From: Peredibacter sp045999315
GTDB taxonomy: Bacteria > Bdellovibrionota > Bacteriovoracia > Bacteriovoracales > Bacteriovoracaceae
DNA: 64,000 bases
Direction of reading: 5' to 3'
Assembly: GCF_045999315.1 (NCBI RefSeq)
Contig: NZ_CP174607.1
Location: 3,534,001 to 3,598,000, forward strand
A program made the translations under genes and the position numbers. The notes beneath the pieces were generated by a model, which made no database searches, was not told where the DNA came from, and saw nothing but the letters and a program-made list of their open reading frames with translations. Shown piece after piece: positions 51,037-58,295 of this stretch (positions are counted from its first letter, which is position 1; each line of letters begins with the position of its first letter).

Positions 51037-53426
51037 TATTGAAGACTCGGTTGTTCCTCATGGCCGTTTCCCTCTACCACCATGCTTTCTCCATTCCAGG
51101 TCATGGTGATTTCGCCTTCAGGAAGACTGCCTTCCAAGATTTTCTTAGAAAGAGGTCTTGTGATGAGGCGTTGGAAAACACTGTTAAGCGGTCTTGCTCC
51201 GTATTGGAAATCAAAGCCCTGCTCGCTAAGAGCTTCATAGGCACGTTGATCCAGACGAAGTTGAACTTTCTTAGTACGTAGACGCTCATTTAAGTGTCTT
51301 ACAAGCTTATCCACCAACTGCTTCATGATACGTTTATCCAACTCATGGAAGTAAAGAACCGAATCAATACGTCCAAGGACCTCTGGCTTAAAGTCATCTT
51401 TCGGTGACTTCGAGTTTGAAGTCATCATGATGATGGTGTTTTTAAAGTTCACGGTACGACCCTTATTATCAGTCAGACGTCCGTCATCCAGAATCTGGAG
51501 TAGGATGTCCGCAAAATCAGGGTGTGCTTTTTCAATCTCATCAAAAAGAACCACGCAATATGGTTTACGACGAATGGCCTCAGTTAAGACACCACCCTCT
51601 TCATAACCCACATATCCTGCCGGAGCACCGATGAGTTTTGATACTGAGTGCTTCTCAGAGTACTCAGAAAGATCAAAGCGCACGATGTTTTCCTCATTAT
51701 CAAAAAGATACTGAGTAAGAGCTTTCGCAGTTTCCGTTTTACCTACCCCTGTCGGTCCTAATAATAGGAACGAACCAAGAGGACGAGTTTCATCTGAAAG
51801 ACCTGCGTAACTTGCGATCAAGGTCTCGCTAATCTCATGCATCGACTCGTGCTGACCAAATACTCTTTGGTTTAAAAACTCTTCTAAGTGAAGGATATGG
51901 TCCTGCTTAGATTTAAGAATCTTTTCAACCGGAATACCAGTCTGACGAGAAATCACCTGAGCAATATGTTGCTTGTTCAAAATCCATGTATGAGAGAAAG
52001 CACCAAGCTCTTTCTCCGTCTGCGGAATAAGCATGTACTTAATCTTCGACGCTTCTTCATAGTTCTGAGTGCGTTCAGCGTTTTCAAGTTCAAATTTCAA
52101 ACGGTCCAAACGGTTTTTAATCTCAGAAACTTTTTTAAGCGACTGGATTTCTTTTTCCCAAGTTGCTTTTCCTTCATCGAATTTCTTCTGAAGGTTTTCG
52201 ATGTCTTTTTTAAGATCCGGATTGTCCTTGTCCATCTCTGCGTAAATTTTCTTCGAGCGAAGTTCTGCTTCTGTCTCAACCAGTTTTGCTGGCATCGCTT
52301 CTGCAGAAAGTTTCAACGCACTTGAGGCCTCATCAAGAAGGTCAATTGCTTTGTCCGGAAGGTTCTTATCCGTGATGTACTGATCTGATAAGAAAACAGC
52401 GTTATAAACTGCTTCATCTGAAATCTTAATCCCGTGGTGGGCCTCCATTTTTGAACGCACACCCATAAGAATCTCAACCGAATCTTCTTTCGAAGGCTCA
52501 TTAACAGGAACAGAACGGAAACGGCGTTCTAAGGCCGGATCATTTAAAATGTACTTTTGATATTCATCAAAAGTTGTGGCACCGATACAGTGAAGTTCTC
52601 CGCGCGCCAGTGCAGGTTTTAACAAGTTCGCAGCATCCATTGCCCCATCGGTGCGTCCTGCTCCGACGAGCTGATGGATTTCGTCGATGAAGAGAACGAC
52701 TTCTCCTGCCTTCGACTTAACGAACTTCAATAAATTTTGAATTCTCTCTTCAAAGTCACCGCGGTACTTTGTTCCCGCCATTAATGAACCCATCTCTAGG
52801 GAATAAACTGTTTTGCCTTTTAGAATATCAGGCACTTTCCCTTTTACGATTTGTTCCGCGAGCCCTTCCACGATGGCCGTTTTTCCGACTCCAGCTGGCC
52901 CCACCAGTACTGGATTGTTTTTGGCCCTTCTGCCCAATATTTCAATGACGGATCTGATTTCTTTAGTCCGCCCGATAACAGGGTCGAGCTTCCCGTTCTG
53001 TGCCATCTCGTTGAGGTTAACGAGAAACGTGGGAACCTCCACGTCTTCGGCCGGGTCAGCGAACTTAGCGTAGTCCACTTTAAGATTCGGGAAGAACTGA
53101 GGCAAAAATTTTAATAAATGTTTTTCCGCAACTTCAGTCTTGCCTTGTTGAACCGAGTCTCCTGAAGCAAGAGTGATCCACTCCTGTAGCTTAGGTGACG
53201 TGCGAATGTTATCAATGCTTAAATTTCCAGAGGTCCTCGGCAGAGTATTTAACAGTGCCTCGACTTCCTTCACATTATCCTTCATCGCTTTTGAAGCGTA
53301 TGACGATTTATTCAGGATTAATCCATAAAGGAGATGCTCTGGTGCGAGTTCCGTATTTTTTCTTTTTAGGGCCTCAGACTGAGCGATATCCAGGGATCCT
53401 AAAACCACTTGATCGAATTTATTCAT
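51036..53426 (-). CDS. Clp/Hsp100 AAA+ ATPase
   Basis: 796 residues. Clp_N region (about 1-120); D1 with Walker A GPAGVGKT at 176-183 and Walker B LFIDEIH; a coiled-coil middle region (about 365-475) intermediate between ClpC and ClpB; D2 with GPTGVGKT at 557-564 and LFDEIEKAH. After sensor 1 (TSN, 669-671) only about nine residues precede PEVLGRID (681-688). In ClpA, ClpC and ClpB this stretch is longer, and in ClpA/ClpC it holds the ClpP-binding loop. No IGF/IGL/VGF tripeptide is visible there, so it is probably a ClpP-independent unfoldase or disaggregase. The leader hairpin may control translation. Confidence 0.9.
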   Translation of the reverse strand: MNKFDQVVLGSLDIAQSEALKRKNTELAPEHLLYGLILNKSSYASKAMKDNVKEVEALLNTLPRTSGNLSIDNIRTSPKLQEWITLASGDSVQQGKTEVAEKHLLKFLPQFFPNLKVDYAKFADPAEDVEVPTFLVNLNEMAQNGKLDPVIGRTKEIRSVIEILGRRAKNNPVLVGPAGVGKTAIVEGLAEQIVKGKVPDILKGKTVYSLEMGSLMAGTKYRGDFEERIQNLLKFVKSKAGEVVLFIDEIHQLVGAGRTDGAMDAANLLKPALARGELHCIGATTFDEYQKYILNDPALERRFRSVPVNEPSKEDSVEILMGVRSKMEAHHGIKISDEAVYNAVFLSDQYITDKNLPDKAIDLLDEASSALKLSAEAMPAKLVETEAELRSKKIYAEMDKDNPDLKKDIENLQKKFDEGKATWEKEIQSLKKVSEIKNRLDRLKFELENAERTQNYEEASKIKYMLIPQTEKELGAFSHTWILNKQHIAQVISRQTGIPVEKILKSKQDHILHLEEFLNQRVFGQHESMHEISETLIASYAGLSDETRPLGSFLLLGPTGVGKTETAKALTQYLFDNEENIVRFDLSEYSEKHSVSKLIGAPAGYVGYEEGGVLTEAIRRKPYCVVLFDEIEKAHPDFADILLQILDDGRLTDNKGRTVNFKNTIIMMTSNSKSPKDDFKPEVLGRIDSVLYFHELDKRIMKQLVDKLVRHLNERLRTKKVQLRLDQRAYEALSEQGFDFQYGARPLNSVFQRLITRPLSKKILEGSLPEGEITMTWNGESMVVEGNGHEEQPSLQ

Positions 53427-53438
53427 AATATCCCTCTC

Positions 53439-53458
53439 CTTGATACTTCGTTATCAAG
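53439..53458 (-). promoter_or_regulatory. leader hairpin touching the clp ribosome-binding site
   Basis: On the minus strand CTTGATA, 6 nt (ACGAAG), TATCAAG form a perfect 7-bp stem. The 3' arm's CAAG runs directly into the GGAGAGGG ribosome site, so melting could expose it. The ATG is 12 bp further. This could be an RNA thermometer or an operator. Confidence 0.4.
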
Positions 53459-53501
53459 CAAGATGGGGACCAAATCAACGTCGTCAAGTGTCAGGGAAAT
53501 A

Positions 53502-54506
53502 TTATTTTTGAACTTTGAGGAGTTTAACTCTTTTACTTTGATCAAGCTCTTTAATGACCTCAGTTTCGATACTTGCCCCTGCAAGAACTTCGCTCAGATC
53601 CTTAGATTCTTGCTTAGAGAGGTCACGTTTCATGACCTGATAACGCGAAAGCACGTTCTTGTGGCAAACTTCCCATTCATGACTGAATTTGGTCTCTGGA
53701 AAGACCCTTACCAGGCGTTCTTGAGGGTTTTTTGCTTGGAAGGTACGGGAAAAGGCCTGAACCGTTAAAGGAAGGAGTTTACGGTCTTTACGGGCCATCT
53801 GAGTAAGGCGTTCAATCTCAAGGTCATGCTTCACCTGAATAAACTGGTGACACCAGTTATCAGTATTCTCCATCGGACACTTTTCCGGCAGAGGACAAGG
53901 ATAAAGAACGTTATAATCTTTTAGAAGCTCGTTTCTGATTTTGAGCATCTTTGGAAAAAAGTCTTTGGTCCCTGGTTCAATGAAAAGAACATGGTCCGGA
54001 TTAATTTTTTTGATGTAATCCAGGGCCACGTCGGCGCCCATTTCATTGGCGGAGTGACCGAACAGAAGAAACTTTGGATTTGAGTTCGACCATTCCCAGC
54101 GTGAACCTTGGAAGAGTTTTTCCTGATAAAGGCCTTCCCAGATTTTCTTTCCCTGCTCTTTCATTAAGCTTGAGAGTTCGATCTGATAAAAGTCTCTCCC
54201 TGCCCCCATAGATTTCCAGGCCAGAGAAAAAGTCCCGGGACCGGCACCAAGGTCAATGAAGTCGCAATTTTTTAGCTCCTCCATCCATCCTTCCGGCATC
54301 CATTTAAAAACCTCCTGAAGCTTCGGAACATTGGTTGAAAGATAAAAAACCGTGTAGGCCGAAACCAGCCTCGGGTCTTTTAAGTAGTCGCCAATTTTGT
54401 CACGATTAACCGTGAACTTCTGGGAGATCTCTTCGATCGCCGCCAGAAGTTCGTGTTCAGAATTAAACTGATAAATGAGATGTGGTGTGAGGTCGCTTAG
54501 TTTCAT
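53502..54506 (-). CDS. Rsm22-like ribosome-associated methyltransferase
   Basis: 334 residues. SAM-binding motif I is FIDLGAGPGTFSLAW, followed by QIELSSLM. The PF09243 (Rsm22/METTL17) features YPCPLPEKCPM and NWCHQF supply cysteines that in METTL17-type proteins bind an Fe-S cluster. The family acts on the small ribosomal subunit. The first ~45 residues are a helical lead-in (VSAYTVFYLSTNVPKL follows). It is directly preceded by the 107-residue gene (TAAATG) and followed by clp. Confidence 0.8.
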   Translation of the reverse strand: MKLSDLTPHLIYQFNSEHELLAAIEEISQKFTVNRDKIGDYLKDPRLVSAYTVFYLSTNVPKLQEVFKWMPEGWMEELKNCDFIDLGAGPGTFSLAWKSMGAGRDFYQIELSSLMKEQGKKIWEGLYQEKLFQGSRWEWSNSNPKFLLFGHSANEMGADVALDYIKKINPDHVLFIEPGTKDFFPKMLKIRNELLKDYNVLYPCPLPEKCPMENTDNWCHQFIQVKHDLEIERLTQMARKDRKLLPLTVQAFSRTFQAKNPQERLVRVFPETKFSHEWEVCHKNVLSRYQVMKRDLSKQESKDLSEVLAGASIETEVIKELDQSKRVKLLKVQK

Positions 54507-54830
54507 TTACTGGCAAGCATAATCTGCGCGGATGTCTTGATCAACATCAATACAGTGCTGCTGCAATTTTCTTAGGCTTCCGCGGATACGACCCTGAAGA
54601 CTCTCACACTCATTAGGATCCATCATATAGAAGAAAGCATTTTCATACTCTCCTATACGAAGTCCTTGAATAAAGCTCTGGCAATCAATGACGACTTTTT
54701 CTTGCAGATTAGTCTGTAGAATAAAACTTCTCTCAAGTTCTCCATCTTTTACCATTTTCTTTACACGGATTTCTCCGGCAATGGCCTGTAAAAGAGATAG
54801 GCCTAGGAAAGCTCCAAAAATGTATTTCAT
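54507..54830 (-). CDS. small exported protein of unknown function
   Basis: 107 residues. Signal peptide MKYIFGAFLGLSLLQAIA-GEIR. Four cysteines in the mature part (IDCQSF, NECESL, QHCIDV and the terminal YACQ) suggest two disulfides. No known domain. Its stop abuts the Rsm22-like start. Confidence 0.68.
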   Translation of the reverse strand: MKYIFGAFLGLSLLQAIAGEIRVKKMVKDGELERSFILQTNLQEKVVIDCQSFIQGLRIGEYENAFFYMMDPNECESLQGRIRGSLRKLQQHCIDVDQDIRADYACQ

Positions 54831-55007
54831 ATGTTCTCCGATGAAGCCTCATCGTCAGAACCCCTTCCCTGGCTGAATTGATACCTGACTTTCCCTGACA
54901 GCCGGGCAAATTGTGCCTTTTTGGTTAAGACCTCATATTGTCTGACACCACTTGCTGAAGCGAATGGCCTTTTGTACAAAGGCGCAACGACAACCAGGGA
55001 GGCCCGA

Positions 55008-55658
55008 ATGAAGTTAAGTGTTTTCACTCTTTTCTTAGTCCTAAGTTCAAATGTCTTTGCTTCTGAATACACCATCGAAACTTTCCAAGCTCCCCTCACT
55101 GAAAAACAATCCCGCATGCTAGATTCCGTCGTACCTGCGACTGTGGATCCGGGCCAAGTCATTGGCTGGGGACGAGATCTCGTGGCCCTGGGTGAGGCGA
55201 TTTATGAACTCGTGAAAAAAGGAAAACCAACTTCACAAACCGAGTACGCTCCTATCAATGTGGTTCCTCGCGATCCTATTACTCGTAATTATGTTGAGCC
55301 CATGGAACTTGAAGACGCCAGTGATCCGATTAAAAGACGTTTTGTAGTGAGTGCGAAGAATGGTTTTGGTTCTGAGGTCGTGCGGGTTGAGTACCTTCTC
55401 CTCTTTCAAGTGGCAAAATACAATGGCAAGGGAAAATACATTTTGAATGCGATTGTGATTCCGAATGTCTCAGTTGGGTATGGCTTTGACTTCTCTTCCA
55501 AGATGAAGCTTGTGGGTATTGCCAATAAAGGTAAGGCCTCTGATCCCCTGGTTTCTATGACCCTGGATATCCATAATACGGTCGGCAGTATGGTAAGCGC
55601 TAAAGAGGCCCACTCTGTCATTACGATCACCGGTTTAGGACAAGTAACCTTTGAATAA
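55008..55658 (+). CDS. exported protein of unknown function
   Basis: 216 residues from the ATG at 55008 (GGGAGG 6 bp upstream). Upstream in-frame codons from 54921 have no ribosome site and would bury the signal peptide (VFA-SEYT). The chain has no cysteine and looks beta-rich (FVVSAKNGFGSEVVRVEYLLLFQVAKYNG, ILNAIVIPNVSVGYGFDFSS). It ends in hydrophobic GLGQVTFE. No family recognised. A hairpin follows the stop. Confidence 0.75.
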   Translation: MKLSVFTLFLVLSSNVFASEYTIETFQAPLTEKQSRMLDSVVPATVDPGQVIGWGRDLVALGEAIYELVKKGKPTSQTEYAPINVVPRDPITRNYVEPMELEDASDPIKRRFVVSAKNGFGSEVVRVEYLLLFQVAKYNGKGKYILNAIVIPNVSVGYGFDFSSKMKLVGIANKGKASDPLVSMTLDIHNTVGSMVSAKEAHSVITITGLGQVTFE

Positions 55659-55665
55659 ATCGCTA

Positions 55666-55689
55666 GACCCCTTAAAACACTAAGGGGTC
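55666..55689 (+). terminator. hairpin after the exported protein gene
   Basis: GACCCCTTA, a 6-nt loop and TAAGGGGTC make a perfect 9-bp stem 7 bp past the stop at 55658, with a short T-poor tail. Likely terminator. Confidence 0.65.
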
Positions 55690-55708
55690 ACACTTATTAC
55701 ATCAAAAG

Positions 55709-55722
55709 CTGATTTGGATCAC
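55709..55722. promoter_or_regulatory. FNR/CRP-type box upstream of the Fnr-family gene
   Basis: C-TGAT-TTGG-ATCA-C matches the FNR palindrome TTGAT-N4-ATCAA at all eight inner positions. It lies 48 bp before the ATG at 55770, a position suited to autoregulation. Confidence 0.5.
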
Positions 55723-55769
55723 TTTTTAGGCCGACGAGAAGTGGTATTCTGCTCTCACAGGAGCCGAAG

Positions 55770-56483
55770 ATGAATAAGGTCAACCATAATATTCAGTGTG
55801 AAAATTGTCCCTCAAAAGATAGCGGAATTTTTTGTAAGCTAGAGCGTGCTGCTCTTCATGAAGTGTCTCAAAATAAAATCATGAACACTTATAAAAGAGG
55901 ACAAACAATTTTCTTCCAGGGAAATCCTCCTTTTGGTTTGTACTGTATTTCAAACGGCAAAATTAAAGTCTACAAGACCGGAAATGACGGTAAAGAAACC
56001 ATTCTAAGAATCGTGGGTCCAGGCGACGTTCTTGGCCACCGTAGCCTCTTTAGCAACGAAAACTACAACGCAACCGCGACAGTGATTGAAGACACTCAAG
56101 TGTGTTTCATTGATAAAAACTTCATTCATCAAGCGATCAAAAAAGAACCTTCAATTGCTCTTAATCTCATTGAAAAATTTAGCCGTGAGATGGGGACAGC
56201 TGAGGCCAGAAGTGCTTCCATTTCCAGCAAGAGCACTCGCGAAAGACTGGCCGAACTTCTTTTAAGTTTTACTCAGAGCTATGGTTCAGTAGAAAAGGGT
56301 CGCATTCGCCTGAATATTAAACTTAGTCGTGAAGAGTTTGCTTCCATGGTGGGTGCCGCTCAGGAAACTATCATTCGATTATTCACAGATTTCAAAGATG
56401 AAGGCGTCTTAGAGCAAGAAGGAAAGGTCATCTTCATCGTTGATAAAGAGAAATTAGTGGAAATAGCGAACTTAGATTACTGA
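55770..56483 (+). CDS. Crp/Fnr-family transcriptional regulator
   Basis: 237 residues. The N-terminal cysteines C10, C13 and C22 (CENC and FC) resemble the Fe-S region of Fnr. A cyclic-nucleotide-binding jelly roll follows (about 35-150; GLYCISNGKIKVYKTGNDGKE and GPGDVLGHRSLF). The C-terminal winged helix (about 165-235) has LSREEFASMVGAAQETIIRLFTDFKDEGVL as the recognition region. It could sense oxygen or redox; the ligand cannot be told. Two related channel and sensor genes follow. Confidence 0.9.
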   Translation: MNKVNHNIQCENCPSKDSGIFCKLERAALHEVSQNKIMNTYKRGQTIFFQGNPPFGLYCISNGKIKVYKTGNDGKETILRIVGPGDVLGHRSLFSNENYNATATVIEDTQVCFIDKNFIHQAIKKEPSIALNLIEKFSREMGTAEARSASISSKSTRERLAELLLSFTQSYGSVEKGRIRLNIKLSREEFASMVGAAQETIIRLFTDFKDEGVLEQEGKVIFIVDKEKLVEIANLDY

Positions 56484-56527
56484 TCTAAGACATAGTCTCA
56501 TTTTCCCTTCTCGTTTACAGTTTTAGG

Positions 56528-56860
56528 ATGAAGATAAAATCTAGTCCCCTGACTCAAAAAGACATTTCTATTTTAGGCCAGGCATTTGAGACCCTGGTGT
56601 TTCCTAATGATTTTGATCTGATCTATGAGAATCATGTTCCACCTGCGGGAGTGGTTCTCATCGAGGGTAAACTTGAAATTCTTAAAAAGAACAAAATCAA
56701 AATGGAAATCACAACGTCACAGGTTTTTGGAGTAGACGAACTTGTCCATGGAACTCCCCTTCCTTTTGGTTGTAGGATCAAGGCCAATTCCAAAGTCATG
56801 CTTCTTAGCAAATCCTTAGTCCTTAAAAATGGGATAATGAAACTTTTTAACCTCATTTAA
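56528..56860 (+). CDS. small orphan cyclic-nucleotide-binding-fold protein
   Basis: 110 residues with no DNA-binding domain. The pattern NHVPPAGVVLIEGKLEILKKNKIKMEI followed by SQVFGVDELVHGTPLPFGCRIKANSKVMLLSKS resembles the CAP-effector jelly roll, but the cAMP phosphate-binding cassette (GE-x-RAA) is missing. It may have lost ligand binding or use another one. It lies 44 bp after the Fnr-type gene and before a K+ channel gene. Confidence 0.6.
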   Translation: MKIKSSPLTQKDISILGQAFETLVFPNDFDLIYENHVPPAGVVLIEGKLEILKKNKIKMEITTSQVFGVDELVHGTPLPFGCRIKANSKVMLLSKSLVLKNGIMKLFNLI

Positions 56861-56944
56861 CTGGAGGGCATTGATGTGTGTCATAGTTCTAAAACATTGC
56901 GTAGCACTTTGACCAAAAATACGCGTCACACTTAGGCTGCAAAA

Positions 56945-57289
56945 ATGTGGGGCCAATTAAAAAACTTCCTAGAAGAAATGAGACTATTAATTTTTAGTCC
57001 CTTCTTCTTTTTCCTCACATTCATCGGAAATGGTTTTATCGTTTCCTGTGGCTACCTTTTTTATCACCTCGAAAAAGGTGTTAATCCTAAAGTGACTCAT
57101 TTCATAGATGCCCTTTGGTGGAGCTTTACTACGGCCACCACGACAGGCTATGGCGACATCACTCCCGTAACAGACATCGGAAAAATTTTAAGTATCTTTC
57201 TTATGATCAGTGGTCTTTTACTATTCGCGATTTTCACCGCCATGTTTGCTGAAACGATACTGACCTATCGAAAGAATCAAAAAAAGTAA
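56945..57289 (+). CDS. two-helix potassium channel
   Basis: 114 residues, KcsA-like: outer helix (LLIFSPFFFFLTFIGNGFIVSCGYLFY), pore helix WWSFTTATT, selectivity filter TGYGD (TTTGYGDITPVTDIG), and inner helix (ILSIFLMISGLLLFAIFTAMFAETIL) with a short basic tail. It has no cytoplasmic sensor domain of its own. The neighbouring free cyclic-nucleotide-fold protein could be a partner, which is inferred from position only. Confidence 0.9.
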   Translation: MWGQLKNFLEEMRLLIFSPFFFFLTFIGNGFIVSCGYLFYHLEKGVNPKVTHFIDALWWSFTTATTTGYGDITPVTDIGKILSIFLMISGLLLFAIFTAMFAETILTYRKNQKK

Positions 57290-57715
57290 CTATGGGATAT
57301 CAAGGCTTCCGTCAGGCCTAAACGGGAATGCGCCCCAGGCCACTTCCCACATGTGTCCATCGGGATCAGTGAAGTAACCGCTATAGCCGCCCCAAAATGC
57401 TTCCTGAGGTTTTTTAACGATCTTACCACCGGCCTTTTCAACCAGGGCCATGACTTCGTCTACCTGATGTTTCTCTCTGGTATTATGAGCAATGGTAATC
57501 CCCGAGAATGCTGGGAACTTGGGTTCGCGATTGTCTCCGATGTCTTTCACTAATTCTTTGATGGGAAAAAGCGAAAGGGCCGTTCCGCTAGTTTTAAAAA
57601 AGATCACACCTTTGTCAGGTGACCAGGTGGTGGGAAATCCCAATGCCTCGTAGAAAGCCTTAGATCGTGTCAGATCTGAAACTCCAAGAGTTAAAAGAGA
57701 AATACGAGCTTCCAT
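57290..57715 (-). CDS. VOC (glyoxalase-like) family protein
   Basis: 141 residues. One vicinal-oxygen-chelate module pair: ISLLTLGVSDLTRSKAFYEALGFP at the start and GGYSGYFTDPDGHMWEVAWG at the end. The final Glu (E in MWEV) is a usual metal ligand. The family holds glyoxalases, dioxygenases and antibiotic-binding proteins; the reaction is unknown. It is divergent from the GNAT gene across two copies of an 18-bp palindrome. The stop abuts the end of the channel gene. Confidence 0.85.
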   Translation of the reverse strand: MEARISLLTLGVSDLTRSKAFYEALGFPTTWSPDKGVIFFKTSGTALSLFPIKELVKDIGDNREPKFPAFSGITIAHNTREKHQVDEVMALVEKAGGKIVKKPQEAFWGGYSGYFTDPDGHMWEVAWGAFPFRPDGSLDIP

Positions 57716-57726
57716 GGTTACCTTTT

Positions 57727-57744
57727 ACTTTCTCCAGAGAAAGT
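57727..57744. promoter_or_regulatory. 18-bp palindrome, copy 1, upstream of the VOC gene
   Basis: ACTTTCTC-CA-GAGAAAGT: perfect 8-bp arms, 11 bp before the VOC start codon. It is the exact reverse complement of the copy at 57820. Together they frame the divergent promoter region. Confidence 0.65.
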
Positions 57745-57819
57745 GGTTTGACATTTCCGTATATTTTACGTATCATTCTTTTAATTTTTAATCAATAGAA
57801 AAGTAAAATCTTAAGTTTT

Positions 57820-57837
57820 ACTTTCTCTGGAGAAAGT
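57820..57837. promoter_or_regulatory. 18-bp palindrome, copy 2, covering the GNAT ribosome site
   Basis: ACTTTCTC-TG-GAGAAAGT ends 1 bp before the GNAT start codon, so its right arm includes the GGAG ribosome site. Binding here could block transcription; as RNA the hairpin could hide the ribosome site. Confidence 0.65.
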
Positions 57838-57838
57838 A

Positions 57839-58267
57839 ATGAAAATCGAAAAAATGACTCGTGAAGATTTAGTTGAAGTTACTCACCTGGCCGGACAACT
57901 GGGCTATCCCAATTCGGTTGAGGAAGTTACTCAGCGCTTTAATGAAATCATGAATGATCCAAACTACGCACTCTTTGTTGCAAAAACCGACAGAGTACTT
58001 GGTTACATTCAAATCAATCATGAACCGAAAACACTTCTAATTGGACCTCGTGCTGATATCGCGGCCCTGATCGTTGATGAAAATTCGCGGAGTCAAGGTG
58101 TGGGCAAAGCACTGGTCGCAAAGGCCGAAGAATGGGCCCGGGAAAATGGAGTGCCATTGGTAAGAGTGAGATCAAATACCAAACGTGAGGCCGCTCATCG
58201 TTTCTATCAACGTGAGGGTTATACGTTGGCGAAGACTTCGCACATATTCACAAAACAGCTGAAATAA
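57839..58267 (+). CDS. GNAT-family N-acetyltransferase
   Basis: 142 residues. Acetyl-CoA motif A is visible as IAALIVDENSRSQGVGKALVAKAEEWARENG (R/Q-x2-G-x-G/A), followed by VRVRSNTKREAAHRFYQREGYTLAKTSHIFTK, the standard C-terminal strand and helix. It acetylates an amine; the substrate is unknown. Divergent from the VOC gene and sharing its palindromic sites, so the two are probably controlled by one regulator. Confidence 0.92.
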   Translation: MKIEKMTREDLVEVTHLAGQLGYPNSVEEVTQRFNEIMNDPNYALFVAKTDRVLGYIQINHEPKTLLIGPRADIAALIVDENSRSQGVGKALVAKAEEWARENGVPLVRVRSNTKREAAHRFYQREGYTLAKTSHIFTKQLK

Positions 58268-58270
58268 AAA

Positions 58271-58288
58271 GCCCCTCTTACGAGGGGC
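58271..58288 (-). terminator. intrinsic terminator of the iron-binding protein gene
   Basis: GCCCCTC, loop TTAC and GAGGGGC, with TTTTTA following on the minus strand. It ends the gene at 58296 and may slow plus-strand GNAT transcripts too. Confidence 0.85.
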
Positions 58289-58295
58289 ATATTCA

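Noticed and set aside
51888..52325. 145-codon plus-strand ORF antisense to clp
   Set aside because: The Phe/Leu/Asn/Arg-rich product is typical of the complement of a Lys/Glu-rich coiled coil; no start signals.
54827..55162. 111-codon minus-strand ORF antisense to the exported protein at 55008
   Set aside because: It crosses the ribosome site and signal peptide of the plus-strand gene, has no ribosome site or recognisable domain, and the plus-strand gene has a clear signal peptide and SD.
57716..57838. CRISPR-like or dispersed repeat pair
   Set aside because: Only two copies, in inverted relation, each next to a start codon; this fits operators better than an array.
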